The notes beneath the pieces are model-generated. The model searched no databases and was not told where the DNA came from. It saw nothing but the letters and a program-made list of their open reading frames with translations. DNA of 64,000 bases from assembly GCA_018269055.1 (NCBI GenBank), contig JAFDVI010000019.1:124001-188000 (forward strand), given 5' to 3'. Each line of letters begins with the position of its first letter. Position 1 is the first letter of the stretch. Source of the DNA: Acidobacteriota bacterium. GTDB lineage: Bacteria; Acidobacteriota; Blastocatellia; RBC074. Of this stretch, positions 56,683-64,000 are shown piece after piece. A program made the translations under genes and the position numbers.

Positions 56683-59103
56683 ATGGAATTCATCAATCGC
56701 ATTTCGCATTCGGTTTTTTTCGCCATTGGCGCAGGCGCTTGCAAGCTGCGGTGGATCGCGATCATCGCACTGGTCGCGGCGGTCGGCCTGGCGAACGTCA
56801 ATCCGCATCCCGAGCAAGCAGGGCGAGCGGTGGAGGTGCGAGGCGAGGCGGCGAATCGGCGCCTCAAGCACGATGGTAGTTCTGATTCGTTGGCAGTAGC
56901 TCCGGCATCGGCAAATGATGCGCAGCCCGTCAATTCGCTGACCACAAGTTCGGGAACGGTACAACTCCAGAAACTAACGTCAGCGGATGGGACAGCGAAT
57001 AATCATTTTGGCACGGCGGTAGCCCTTAGCAGTGATACCTTGGTCATCGGCGCGCCGGACAACAATGGGATCGCGGATGATCAAGGCTCGGTCTATGTCT
57101 TCGCTCGCAGCGGCGCAACCTGGACGCTGCAACAGAAACTCACCGCCCAGGACGGCGCGGCCAACAGCGGCTTCGGTTTCTCCATCGCCATCAGCGGCGA
57201 CACCATTGTGGCGGGCGCGCCGCTCGACGACATCGGCACGAACGTGGATCAAGGCTCGGCCTATGTTTTCACCCGCAACGGAACAGTCTGGACACAGCAG
57301 CAGAAACTCACCGCGCAGGACGGCACGAGCAATGATTTTTTCGGCCTTTCGGTCGCCGTCAGCGGCGAGACCGTGGCGGTGACTGCTTTTGGCGATGACA
57401 TTGGCGGGAATGAGAACCAAGGCTCGGCCTACGTTTTCACGCGCAGCAACACAACCTGGACGCAGCAACAGAAACTAATGGCCAACGACGGCGCGACCGG
57501 CCAGTTTTTCGGCCGATCAGTAGCCCTCAGCGGCGATACTGTCGTGGTGGGCGATAACATCAATCAAATCGGCGCGAACTTTGATCAAGGCTCGGCCTAT
57601 GTCTTTTTCCGCAACGGCACGGTCTGGACGCAGCAACAGAAATTGACCGCCGACGATGGCGAGGAAGGGGATCAATTCGGGCTGTCGTTGGCCATCAGTG
57701 GCGACACCATCGTAGTGGGCGCGCCCGATGACGACACTGGCGGAAACTTCGACCTAGGTTCGGTTTACGTCTTCGTCCGCCACGCCGCGAACTGGACACA
57801 GCAACAGAAGCTGATGGCCGACGACGGCGCATCCGTGGATTTTTTCGGCTCCGCCGTCGCCCTGAGCGGCGACACGATTGTGGTGGGCGCTGAAAACGAC
57901 GAGATTGGCGAAATCGTGGGCAACCTTGGTCAAGGCTCGGCCTATGTCTTTGCCCGCAGTGGTACGGTTTGGGCGCAACACCAGAAACTACTTGCCGACG
58001 ATGGCGCGTCCGTGGATCGCTTCGGCTCCGCCGTCGCGATCAGTGCCGACACTGTCGTGGTCGGCTCACCATTGGACGACGTTGGTGCGAACAAGGATCA
58101 AGGTTCGGCCTATGTCTTTGTTTTGCCTGGATGCTTTCTTTCGGTCGCGCCGGTCAATTTCGCATTCCCTCCCCAGGGTGGTAACGGCATAGTCAACGTC
58201 AGCGCGGGCGAGGGCTGCGCGTGGACGGCGGTGAGCAATGATCCACTGCTAACTGTGACGGCCGGCGTCGTCGGCAATGGCAGCGGCATAGTCACGTTCG
58301 CCGTTTCTGCAAACCCGAATCCCGATTCGCGGTGTGGGACGCTGACCGTGGCCGGCCACCAGGTGAGAGTTGTGCAAGCCGCGCCGATGGCGTGCGTCTC
58401 GGCCGCGAGCCTGAGCGGGGGGGCGCTGCCGGCCGAATCCATCGTGGCCGCGTTCGGCACCGGGTTGGCGCTCTCCACCGAAGTGGCGACTACCCAGCCT
58501 TTACCGGTGACGCTGGCCGGAGCAAAAGTGAGCGTGATAGACAGTCAGGGGATGGAGCGCTTTGCACCGCTCTTTTTCGTCTCGCCCACGCAGATCAACT
58601 TCCAGGTTCCGCCAGGGACGGTGCCCGGCAGGGTGCTGGTGATGGTCATTCGCGACGGCCAGACGGTCGCCGCCGCCAGCCCGCCGGTCGAGACGGTCGC
58701 GCCGGGATTCTTTTCCGCCAACGCCAACGGGCAAGGAGTGGCGACCGGTGTCGTCCTGCGGTTTAAGGCGGACGGATCGCAGAGTTTCGAACCGTTGGCG
58801 CGCTTCGACCAGGCGACACAGCAATTCGTGGCCGTCCCGATCAACCTGGATTCAGCGACTGACAACGTCTTCCTGGTTCTGTTCGGGACAGGCCTGCGTA
58901 ATCGAAGCTCGCTCAGCACGGTCGGCGTGAAGATCGGCGGTGTGAACGTGGACGCACTCTATGCCGGACCGCAGGGATCGTTCGTCGGGCTGGATCAAGT
59001 CAACGTATCGCTGCCGCGCAGCCTGGCGGGGCGGGGCGAAGTGGACGTGAATGTGACGGTGGATGGCGTGGCGGCGAACCATCTAAAGGTCGCAGTCAAA
59101 TAA
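56683..59103 (+). CDS. Secreted seven-repeat FG-GAP propeller with BACON-like and TIGR03437 domains
   Basis: An 806-residue protein. After an N-terminal hydrophobic segment (KLRWIAIIALVAAVGLANV) lies a 56-residue unit repeated seven times (~90-475). Each unit has an (F)FG-x-(S/A)-(V/I) motif, SGDTIVVGAP and QGSAYVF, predicting a seven-bladed propeller. A BACON-like beta-domain (FAFPPQGGNGIVNVSAGEGC...GTLTVAGHQVRVVQ) and a C-terminal TIGR03437 domain ([57 protein letters not shown]) follow. It starts 32 bp after the preceding TIGR03437 gene and is probably cotranscribed. The modules suggest binding to a surface or polysaccharide. Confidence 0.88.
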   Translation: MEFINRISHSVFFAIGAGACKLRWIAIIALVAAVGLANVNPHPEQAGRAVEVRGEAANRRLKHDGSSDSLAVAPASANDAQPVNSLTTSSGTVQLQKLTSADGTANNHFGTAVALSSDTLVIGAPDNNGIADDQGSVYVFARSGATWTLQQKLTAQDGAANSGFGFSIAISGDTIVAGAPLDDIGTNVDQGSAYVFTRNGTVWTQQQKLTAQDGTSNDFFGLSVAVSGETVAVTAFGDDIGGNENQGSAYVFTRSNTTWTQQQKLMANDGATGQFFGRSVALSGDTVVVGDNINQIGANFDQGSAYVFFRNGTVWTQQQKLTADDGEEGDQFGLSLAISGDTIVVGAPDDDTGGNFDLGSVYVFVRHAANWTQQQKLMADDGASVDFFGSAVALSGDTIVVGAENDEIGEIVGNLGQGSAYVFARSGTVWAQHQKLLADDGASVDRFGSAVAISADTVVVGSPLDDVGANKDQGSAYVFVLPGCFLSVAPVNFAFPPQGGNGIVNVSAGEGCAWTAVSNDPLLTVTAGVVGNGSGIVTFAVSANPNPDSRCGTLTVAGHQVRVVQAAPMACVSAASLSGGALPAESIVAAFGTGLALSTEVATTQPLPVTLAGAKVSVIDSQGMERFAPLFFVSPTQINFQVPPGTVPGRVLVMVIRDGQTVAAASPPVETVAPGFFSANANGQGVATGVVLRFKADGSQSFEPLARFDQATQQFVAVPINLDSATDNVFLVLFGTGLRNRSSLSTVGVKIGGVNVDALYAGPQGSFVGLDQVNVSLPRSLAGRGEVDVNVTVDGVAANHLKVAVK
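56983..58130 (+). repeat. In-frame tandem coding repeat, period about 168 bp
   Basis: Seven FG-GAP units are also visible at DNA level: the element GATCAAGGCTCGGCCTATGT, with few changes, recurs near 57079, 57247, 57415, 57583, 57930 and 58097, and CAGCAACAGAAACT-like tracts recur between them. The nucleotide similarity suggests recent expansion or gene conversion. Confidence 0.75.
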
Positions 59104-59159
59104 CATCGGCATAGCACGAGAAGAAAACTCATCCGCTACCTATCAAGCAAAGGAGAATA

Positions 59160-59642
59160 ATGAGCAAACGTACAAATGCCCTCGCGGAACGCCTGGAACA
59201 GGGCGCCCTCGCACTTGCCACTTTTGCAAGCACACTCACGGACGCAGAATGGCAAACCCGCGTCCCGAAGGACGGGCGCAAAATTGGCGTCATTGTGCAT
59301 CACGTCGCCGCGGCCTATCCGCTAGAGATCGAGTTAGCCCAGGCGATTGCCGCGGGCAAGCCAGTGGTAGCCGTAACCTGGGAGATTGTTCAAAACATAA
59401 ACGGCGTGCATGCCAAAGAAAACGACGGCGTAACCAAAGAGGCGACGCTGGCTTTGCTCCGGGACAACAGCGCGGCTGCTGCGACGGCCATCAGAGTATT
59501 AAGCGATGAACAACTGGACAGGGCCTCTTTGGTGTCGCTCTATTCCGACGCACCCCTTAGCTGCCAGTTTGTGCTGGAGGATCATCCTGTCCGGCACAGT
59601 TTTCATCACCTCGCCCGCATACGAAAGACTTTGAGTCGGTAA
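59160..59642 (+). CDS. DinB-fold four-helix-bundle protein
   Basis: A 160-residue protein with the DinB/YfiT-type pattern: TLTDAEWQTRVP, a metal-site-like VIVHHVAAAYP and a C-terminal HSFHHLARIRKTL, giving three candidate His ligands. DinB-fold proteins include thiol-S-transferases and damage-inducible proteins of unknown activity. The start ATG follows AAGGAG. It is 4 bp from the next in-frame region and 80 bp from the start of a second, different DinB-type gene. Confidence 0.8.
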   Translation: MSKRTNALAERLEQGALALATFASTLTDAEWQTRVPKDGRKIGVIVHHVAAAYPLEIELAQAIAAGKPVVAVTWEIVQNINGVHAKENDGVTKEATLALLRDNSAAAATAIRVLSDEQLDRASLVSLYSDAPLSCQFVLEDHPVRHSFHHLARIRKTLSR

Positions 59643-59721
59643 GCCGGTGCGATTTTCAACGTCTATTGCCGACTTTCGGCAGAGCGGGCGCAGTGGATTG
59701 ACAATTACCGGGATAAATCAG

Positions 59722-60261
59722 ATGAACGTCAAAGATTTGGCTGCACTTTACGACTACAGTTACTGGGCTAACAGGAAACTGTTTCAATTGATTTCGCAGC
59801 TTTCCGCGAAGCAGTTCGCACAGCCTGTGGCCGGAAGCTACGGCTCGATCAGAAATACACTCCTTCACGCCCTGAGCGCTGAATGGGGTTGGTTGGATCG
59901 TTGTGGCGGCCCGCAGCGAGGGCCTCGTCTCAATCCTGATGATTACCCGACGATATCCGATCTCGAAGAGGCCTGGAATAAAGTCGAGGTTTTTATGCGC
60001 GCTTTCCTTTGTGAACTGAAGGATGAAGAATTAGCGCGTGAAATTGAGTTTACGATTGGTGGGCTGGAGAACTGCTCAATGAGCATGGGATACCTGTTAC
60101 ACCATGCCGTCATTCACGGAATTCACCACCGAGCACAGGTAGCCCTGTTGCTGAGAATGCTGGGTTACGAACCGGGCAATTTCGACCTGCTGATCTACTA
60201 TACGGAAACGCTGAACTTCGCTCTTTCTACACCTCAAACCCAAATACCTTCTACGATCTGA
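59722..60261 (+). CDS. DinB family protein
   Basis: A 179-residue DinB protein. ATG 59722 (MNVKDLAALYDYSYWANRKL) is the classical family start; an upstream ATG at 59647 would add 25 unlikely residues. Seen: YWANRKLF, SIRNTLLHALSAEWGWLDRC, and MGYLLHHAVIHGIHHRAQV, with the three-His metal site typical of DinB. It is divergent in sequence from the preceding DinB-fold gene, so the two form a tandem of distant relatives. A perfect hairpin terminates the pair 9 bp downstream. Confidence 0.92.
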   Translation: MNVKDLAALYDYSYWANRKLFQLISQLSAKQFAQPVAGSYGSIRNTLLHALSAEWGWLDRCGGPQRGPRLNPDDYPTISDLEEAWNKVEVFMRAFLCELKDEELAREIEFTIGGLENCSMSMGYLLHHAVIHGIHHRAQVALLLRMLGYEPGNFDLLIYYTETLNFALSTPQTQIPSTI

Positions 60262-60270
60262 CGTTTGTTC

Positions 60271-60306
60271 GGCACGATATTTCGTGGCTTCACGAAATAT
60301 CGTGCC
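60271..60306 (+). terminator. Perfect 16-bp hairpin after the DinB genes
   Basis: The arm GGCACGATATTTCGTG (60271-60286) pairs fully with 60291-60306 around a 4-nt GCTT loop. The trailing T-tract is weak. The rest of the gap up to 60532 holds no gene on either strand that I can support. Confidence 0.8.
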
Positions 60307-60532
60307 TGCACTTTGTAGAATCGCCCTCCAGGTCTTTCCAATCAATTTCCCAAGTTTCTGCAGACAAGGCGTTAATACCTGCGGTCGAGGGAAAGGGGCA
60401 ATCTGGCACAGCGATTCCTGTTCTACTGCTGTAAGATTCCGATTCCTGACAGGGCAAAGGATATGCGTTATTCGAGTATTTTCTGTTTTGGACTTGCGAC
60501 CAAGCGAGAGGGCGTCGCCGGATAGGAGCGAA

Positions 60533-60583
60533 ATGTCGCTCAGAAAAGAACTCAACCAACAGGACAGCCCAAGAGGTTCTTGA
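60533..60583 (+). CDS. Possible 16-residue leader ORF coupled to the sensor kinase
   Basis: ATG 60533 has AGGAG 4 nt upstream and encodes MSLRKELNQQDSPRGS. Its TGA ends on the A of the kinase ATG at 60583, giving a one-base stop/start overlap. The kinase start also has its own GAGG at 60573-60576, so the frame may be a coupling device or chance. Confidence 0.3.
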   Translation: MSLRKELNQQDSPRGS

Positions 60584-62955
60584 TGCAAGGCGGACGAACG
60601 AGTGAACAAATCAAGGCGGAAATCGAACGAGTGTACGGCTTCCTCCCAAACTTATTCTCCCCTGTGCTTGACGCGCCGGAGGCACTCGAGAGCTTCTGGC
60701 AGGAGACGCTCATCGGTTACCTCAACAACTCGGTGCCCGCAATGCTCAAGGAAAAACTCTTCGCACGCCTTTCGCGTTATTGTGCCGCATCCTACTGCAT
60801 TGTTACGCACTGTTGCCGACTCAAATTTATGGGGCAGAGCGGGGTAGAGATTGCTCGCATCCTGGAACAACCGGCCCCCAGCTTTGACGCCGACCTCAAA
60901 GAACCTCTTCACTCGCTCCTCAGCGAAACCACGCCGCAGCACGTCTGGCCGGAATCCGGTTCCCGCCTGGAACAGGCGTTGCTCCTCTGTTCGGAGATCA
61001 GCTTCATAAATGCCAGCGCCGCTGCCGACTGCCGAAGAGAACTTCGGCGAATTCTGGGCCCCGTCAATCACACCGACCTGCTCCGGTTTCTTTCTTACAT
61101 CAAACTCGCACACTTGTGGGTCGAGGCGCATCCTGAGATTTCGTATCAGGCCGATGAGCGGACGATGAAGCTACTTGCTGCGCTCATCCAGGACTCACCG
61201 CGCCTGGCACACTTCTTCCGCCACTATCCCGAAATCGTCAGAAGTGAACGTCACAGTCGAGAGGAATGGTTGAGCGCGGAGCTCTCCGGCCTCAAGCAGA
61301 TAGAGGAAGCGCTACGCGTTAGTGAGGAACGGTATCGAACCTTGGTGGAAAGCGCGCCCGAAGCGATTCTTGTTGTAGACGCGAGCACCGGCCGATTCGT
61401 TGATGCAAACGAAAACTCAACGCGGCTCTTCGGCATTGAGCGGGAGGAACTCTTCAAGCTGGGGCCCGTTGATGTCAGCCAGCCTGTCACGTCTGATGGT
61501 CGCCCGGCCACTGAGCTGGCGTACGAAAAGCTTCAAGCAGCGCTGGATGGCGGCGCGCCGGTCTTTGAGTGGGTCCATCGCAATGCGGCAGGCGAGGATA
61601 TTCATTGCGAGGTGCGGTTGATGCGCCTGCCCGGCGATGATCGTAACCTGGTACGGGGCAGCGTCACCGACATCTCGGAGCGTAAACGCGCAGAGAAGGC
61701 TTTGCGGCAGTATCTTGAACGGTTGGAAATCATGCGGGAGATGGATCGTGCCATTCTCGCGGCTCAATCGGCGGAAGAAATTGCCCGCGTTGCACTTCGT
61801 CGCCTGCGAGAGCTGGTCCCTTCGGAACGGGTGACGGTCGCCCTGAAAGGCCCGGCGCCGGACGAGGCCACTGTGCTCGCGGTGGACGTGGCAGGCGAGT
61901 GCATTGCCGGGGTAGGAGCGCGGCTCCCGATTGAACCGTACGGGAGCCTCAGCAACGTCATCGCCGAACAACTGCAGCACGGCCAAACTTACCTGCTCGA
62001 TGTGATGAACCTTCCTGATCCGCCTCCTGCCATCCGCGAGCTTCAAACAAAAGGGCAGCGGTATTATTTCATCGTGCCACTGCTCGCCCACGAAGAGTTG
62101 ATGGGATCGCTGAGCCTGGGGACGGATCGCCTGGGTGATTTGACCGTTGAACATCTGGAAATCGCGCGAGAAGTCGCTGACCGTCTGGCCATTGCCGTCC
62201 GGCAAGCCAGCTTGCATGAACAAGTCGGGCTGCACGCTGCGGAATTGGAACAGCGCGTGGCCGAGCGCACGGCGGAACTGGAAGCGTTTTCCTACTCCGT
62301 CTCCCACGACCTGCGAACACCATTGTTAACGATTGATGGTTTTTCGCGGATGTTGTTGGAAGATTATTCTGAATGCCTGGATGCGGAAGGCCAACGGCTG
62401 CTTAAAACCATTTGCAACAACTCGCAGAATATGGGACGGCTGATTGACGACCTGCTCGCCTTTTCCCGCCTTGGGCGGCAGGAAATGCGACCGGCGGAAA
62501 TCAAAATGAGCGAACTTGTCAGTGCGGTTTGCGCGGAACTCCAGGCCACTGTGCCTGAACGAAAGCTGCGATTCGATTTACAACCGGTTCCCATAGCGTA
62601 TGGCGATCAATCCATGATCCGTCAGGTCTGGGTGAATCTCTTATCCAACGCCGTCAAATTCACCGGCCCCAGGGAGCTTGCCATTATCGAAGTCGGCGCT
62701 GCGTTGGAGGAACGTCACAACATCTATTACGTCAAAGACAATGGCGTTGGGTTCGAGATGAAGTATGCCGACAAGTTGTTCGGCGTCTTTCAGCGCTTGC
62801 ACAGCGACGAGGAATTCGCCGGAACGGGTGTCGGGCTGGCGTTCGTTCAACGCATCCTGCACCGCCACGGCGGGCGCGTCTGGGCAGAAGGAAAAGTGGG
62901 CGAAGGCGCCACAGTCTATTTCACGCTCCCACGCAAAGGAAGAAAATCATGGTGA
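60583..62955 (+). CDS. AhpD-like/PAS/GAF sensor histidine kinase
   Basis: A 790-residue cytoplasmic kinase with no membrane helix. Residues ~10-225 resemble a carboxymuconolactone-decarboxylase/AhpD domain ([20 protein letters not shown]), with the redox-type motif at YCIVTHCC (Cys72, His76). The first Cys of the usual CxYC is Ala69, while Cys67, Cys77 and Cys78 lie near. A PAS domain (~245-370), a GAF domain (~385-545), a coiled coil and HisKA follow, with His575 in [10 protein letters not shown]. HATPase_c is intact: [16 protein letters not shown] and [11 protein letters not shown] 60583 is used. It overlaps the next response-regulator gene by 7 bp. Probably senses redox or peroxide state; inference. 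Confidence 0.9.
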   Translation: MQGGRTSEQIKAEIERVYGFLPNLFSPVLDAPEALESFWQETLIGYLNNSVPAMLKEKLFARLSRYCAASYCIVTHCCRLKFMGQSGVEIARILEQPAPSFDADLKEPLHSLLSETTPQHVWPESGSRLEQALLLCSEISFINASAAADCRRELRRILGPVNHTDLLRFLSYIKLAHLWVEAHPEISYQADERTMKLLAALIQDSPRLAHFFRHYPEIVRSERHSREEWLSAELSGLKQIEEALRVSEERYRTLVESAPEAILVVDASTGRFVDANENSTRLFGIEREELFKLGPVDVSQPVTSDGRPATELAYEKLQAALDGGAPVFEWVHRNAAGEDIHCEVRLMRLPGDDRNLVRGSVTDISERKRAEKALRQYLERLEIMREMDRAILAAQSAEEIARVALRRLRELVPSERVTVALKGPAPDEATVLAVDVAGECIAGVGARLPIEPYGSLSNVIAEQLQHGQTYLLDVMNLPDPPPAIRELQTKGQRYYFIVPLLAHEELMGSLSLGTDRLGDLTVEHLEIAREVADRLAIAVRQASLHEQVGLHAAELEQRVAERTAELEAFSYSVSHDLRTPLLTIDGFSRMLLEDYSECLDAEGQRLLKTICNNSQNMGRLIDDLLAFSRLGRQEMRPAEIKMSELVSAVCAELQATVPERKLRFDLQPVPIAYGDQSMIRQVWVNLLSNAVKFTGPRELAIIEVGAALEERHNIYYVKDNGVGFEMKYADKLFGVFQRLHSDEEFAGTGVGLAFVQRILHRHGGRVWAEGKVGEGATVYFTLPRKGRKSW

Positions 62956-63392
62956 ATGCCGACGCAGTCGAGATTCTGCTGGTCGAAGACAATCCGCAGC
63001 ATGTGGAACTCACGCTTCGCGCGCTCAAAAAACACAATTTGGCCAACAATGTGCTGGTAGCCAGGGATGGTGCGGAAGCCCTGGAGTTTATTTTTGCGGA
63101 GGGCGCTTACAGTCAGCGCCGGATTGAGAATGGCCCGAAGGTGATCCTGCTCGATTTGAAGCTGCCCAAGGTGGACGGCCTGGAAGTTCTGCGCCGGATT
63201 AAATCCGACGACCGGACGAAGGCGATTCCCGTGGTCGTGGTAACCACCTCTGAGCAAGAGCAGGACGTGGTGGAAAGTTACAAACTTGGTGTCAACAGTT
63301 ACATTGTTAAGCCCGTCAGCTTTGATAAATTTATCCAAGCAGTTTCCGAATTGGGATTTTACTGGATGCTATTGAATGAACCGCCGCGCTAA
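62949..63392 (+). CDS. Rcp1-like single-domain response regulator
   Basis: A 147-residue receiver domain with [11 protein letters not shown], phospho-acceptor Asp69 ([12 protein letters not shown]), [12 protein letters not shown] and Lys-Pro ([11 protein letters not shown]). The 7-bp overlap with the kinase gene predicts tight coupling and makes it the probable cognate receiver. There is no output domain, so it likely acts through the next protein or by protein contact. Such Rcp1-type receivers often follow phytochrome-like or GAF kinases. Confidence 0.94.
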   Translation: MVNADAVEILLVEDNPQHVELTLRALKKHNLANNVLVARDGAEALEFIFAEGAYSQRRIENGPKVILLDLKLPKVDGLEVLRRIKSDDRTKAIPVVVVTTSEQEQDVVESYKLGVNSYIVKPVSFDKFIQAVSELGFYWMLLNEPPR

Positions 63393-63424
63393 AACACCGC
63401 GCCCATCCGCAGTAGGAGGTTGTC

Positions 63425-64000
63425 ATGAACAAAGAGCTTCGCATCTTGATCCTGGAAGATGTGTCCGCCCACGCGGAATTGATGGCGCGTGAGTTGCGGA
63501 AAGCGGAGATGGTTTTTTCCGCCAGGCGGGTGGCGACCAAAGCGGCCTACCTCGCAGCGTTACACGACTCTCCGCCTGACCTGATCCTGGCCGACTATTC
63601 CTTGCCGTCCTTCGATGGCATTGCTGCATTGTCCATTGCGCGGGAACACTGCCCGGCAGTTCCCTTCGTTTTCGTCTCCGGAGCCATTGGTGAAGAATTG
63701 GCAATCGAAACGCTCAAACAAGGGGCCACCGACTATGTTCTCAAACAGCGACTCTCTGCGCTTGTGCCTGCGGTGCGCCGCGCCTTGCGCGAATCAGAAG
63801 AGCGCGCCGCGCGCCGGCAGGCGGAAGAGGCCTTGCGCATCGCGTGTGACGAGTTGGAAGTCTGGCTGAAAGAGCGGACTGCGCTGCTGGAAATCAACAA
63901 TGCCATCATTACGAATCTCGACCGGCCATCCCTTTTCCGTAGCATCACTCAATCGCTCGGCCGGATTCTGCCATTCGACCGTGCGGTGCTGCTGCTTTAC
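63425..64000 (+). CDS. Receiver-GAF signalling protein (3' end outside window)
   Basis: The first 192 residues of a longer protein, open to the last base of the window. Residues ~5-120 are a receiver domain with phospho-acceptor Asp57 (DLILADYSLPSFDG) and FVSGAIGEELAIETLKQG. A coiled coil (SEERAARRQAEEALRIACDE) leads into the start of a GAF domain (LEINNAIITNLDRPSLF...LPFDRAVLLLY). AGGAGG lies 5 nt before the ATG. It is probably a hybrid kinase or a regulator in the same phosphorelay as the two preceding genes; the output domain is not visible. Confidence 0.88.
   Translation, partial: MNKELRILILEDVSAHAELMARELRKAEMVFSARRVATKAAYLAALHDSPPDLILADYSLPSFDGIAALSIAREHCPAVPFVFVSGAIGEELAIETLKQGATDYVLKQRLSALVPAVRRALRESEERAARRQAEEALRIACDELEVWLKERTALLEINNAIITNLDRPSLFRSITQSLGRILPFDRAVLLLY

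Noticed and set aside
56983-58130. CRISPR-like or satellite repeat
   Set aside because: The repeats are about 168 bp, in frame and translate to FG-GAP blades; there are no short spacers or cas genes.
60284-60583. A 99-codon frame ending at the kinase start
   Set aside because: It begins inside the terminator hairpin and has unnatural Cys/Arg-rich composition. Only its last 16 codons have a ribosome site, and those are listed separately.

Overview
The window looks like a chromosomal segment of an Acidobacteriota bacterium, probably near Blastocatellia or Solibacter-type lineages. The basis is family content judged by eye, not a phylogeny: two large TonB-dependent receptors with a carboxypeptidase-regulatory N-terminus, three proteins ending in the TIGR03437 (Solibacter C-terminal) domain, a CRTAC1/ASPIC-UnbV protein, and c-heme proteins joined to a copper-monooxygenase-like region. 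Base composition is moderate, with richer GC after about 55.3 kb and AT-richer DNA around 21.8-22.7 kb. I saw no rRNA, tRNA, CRISPR array, prophage or intact insertion sequence. The only mobile-type gene is a REP-associated transposase.

Layout. 0-14.8 kb: two paralogous TonB-dependent receptors (the first cut by the window edge) bracket a TPR protein, a heme/monooxygenase-like TPR protein, a CRTAC1 protein, a periplasmic GH13 amylase and an SLC45-type sugar transporter. This reads as a maltooligosaccharide capture, cleavage and uptake locus. 14.9-25.6 kb: a coiled-coil M15-like protein, a MEMO-family protein, RadA, an SH3 lipoprotein, a beta-helix protein, an AT-rich gap, a cystathionine gamma-synthase/lyase and a membrane PP2C phosphatase. 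25.6-30.3 kb (minus strand): a beta-domain secreted protein, a histidine kinase with an eroded ATP site, an NtrC-type regulator, and a peptidoglycan-binding/BON protein overlapping the regulator.

30.5-35.1 kb: a single-domain response regulator, a cytoplasmic zinc-ribbon subtilase and a NYN nuclease in one tight transcription unit, then a heme/monooxygenase-like TIGR03437 protein. 35.1-35.9 kb: a RAYT transposase between two identical, inverted 19-bp REP hairpins. 35.9-46.8 kb: an M48 lipoprotein, an SDR, a phosphoesterase, a glycosyltransferase, DUF4127, a LolA-like protein, an ImmA-like metallopeptidase, a single-ring Clp-D2 ATPase preceded by a 49-codon frame, an AtuA-type domain and an MBL hydrolase. 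46.9-54.7 kb: an M48-like domain lacking its first zinc histidine and fused to FHA, then GmhA, IspG, two glycosyltransferases and an MBL hydrolase. 55.3-59.1 kb: two secreted TIGR03437 proteins. 59.1-64 kb: two DinB-fold proteins, then a signalling cassette (AhpD-like/PAS/GAF histidine kinase, receiver, and a receiver-GAF protein running off the window).

The most original candidates are the receiver/zinc-ribbon-subtilase/NYN unit, the M48-like/FHA fusion, the eroded kinase paired with an intact NtrC protein, the AhpD-like sensor kinase, and the heme/monooxygenase-like module shared by two otherwise different proteins. All functions are inferred from motifs read by eye.
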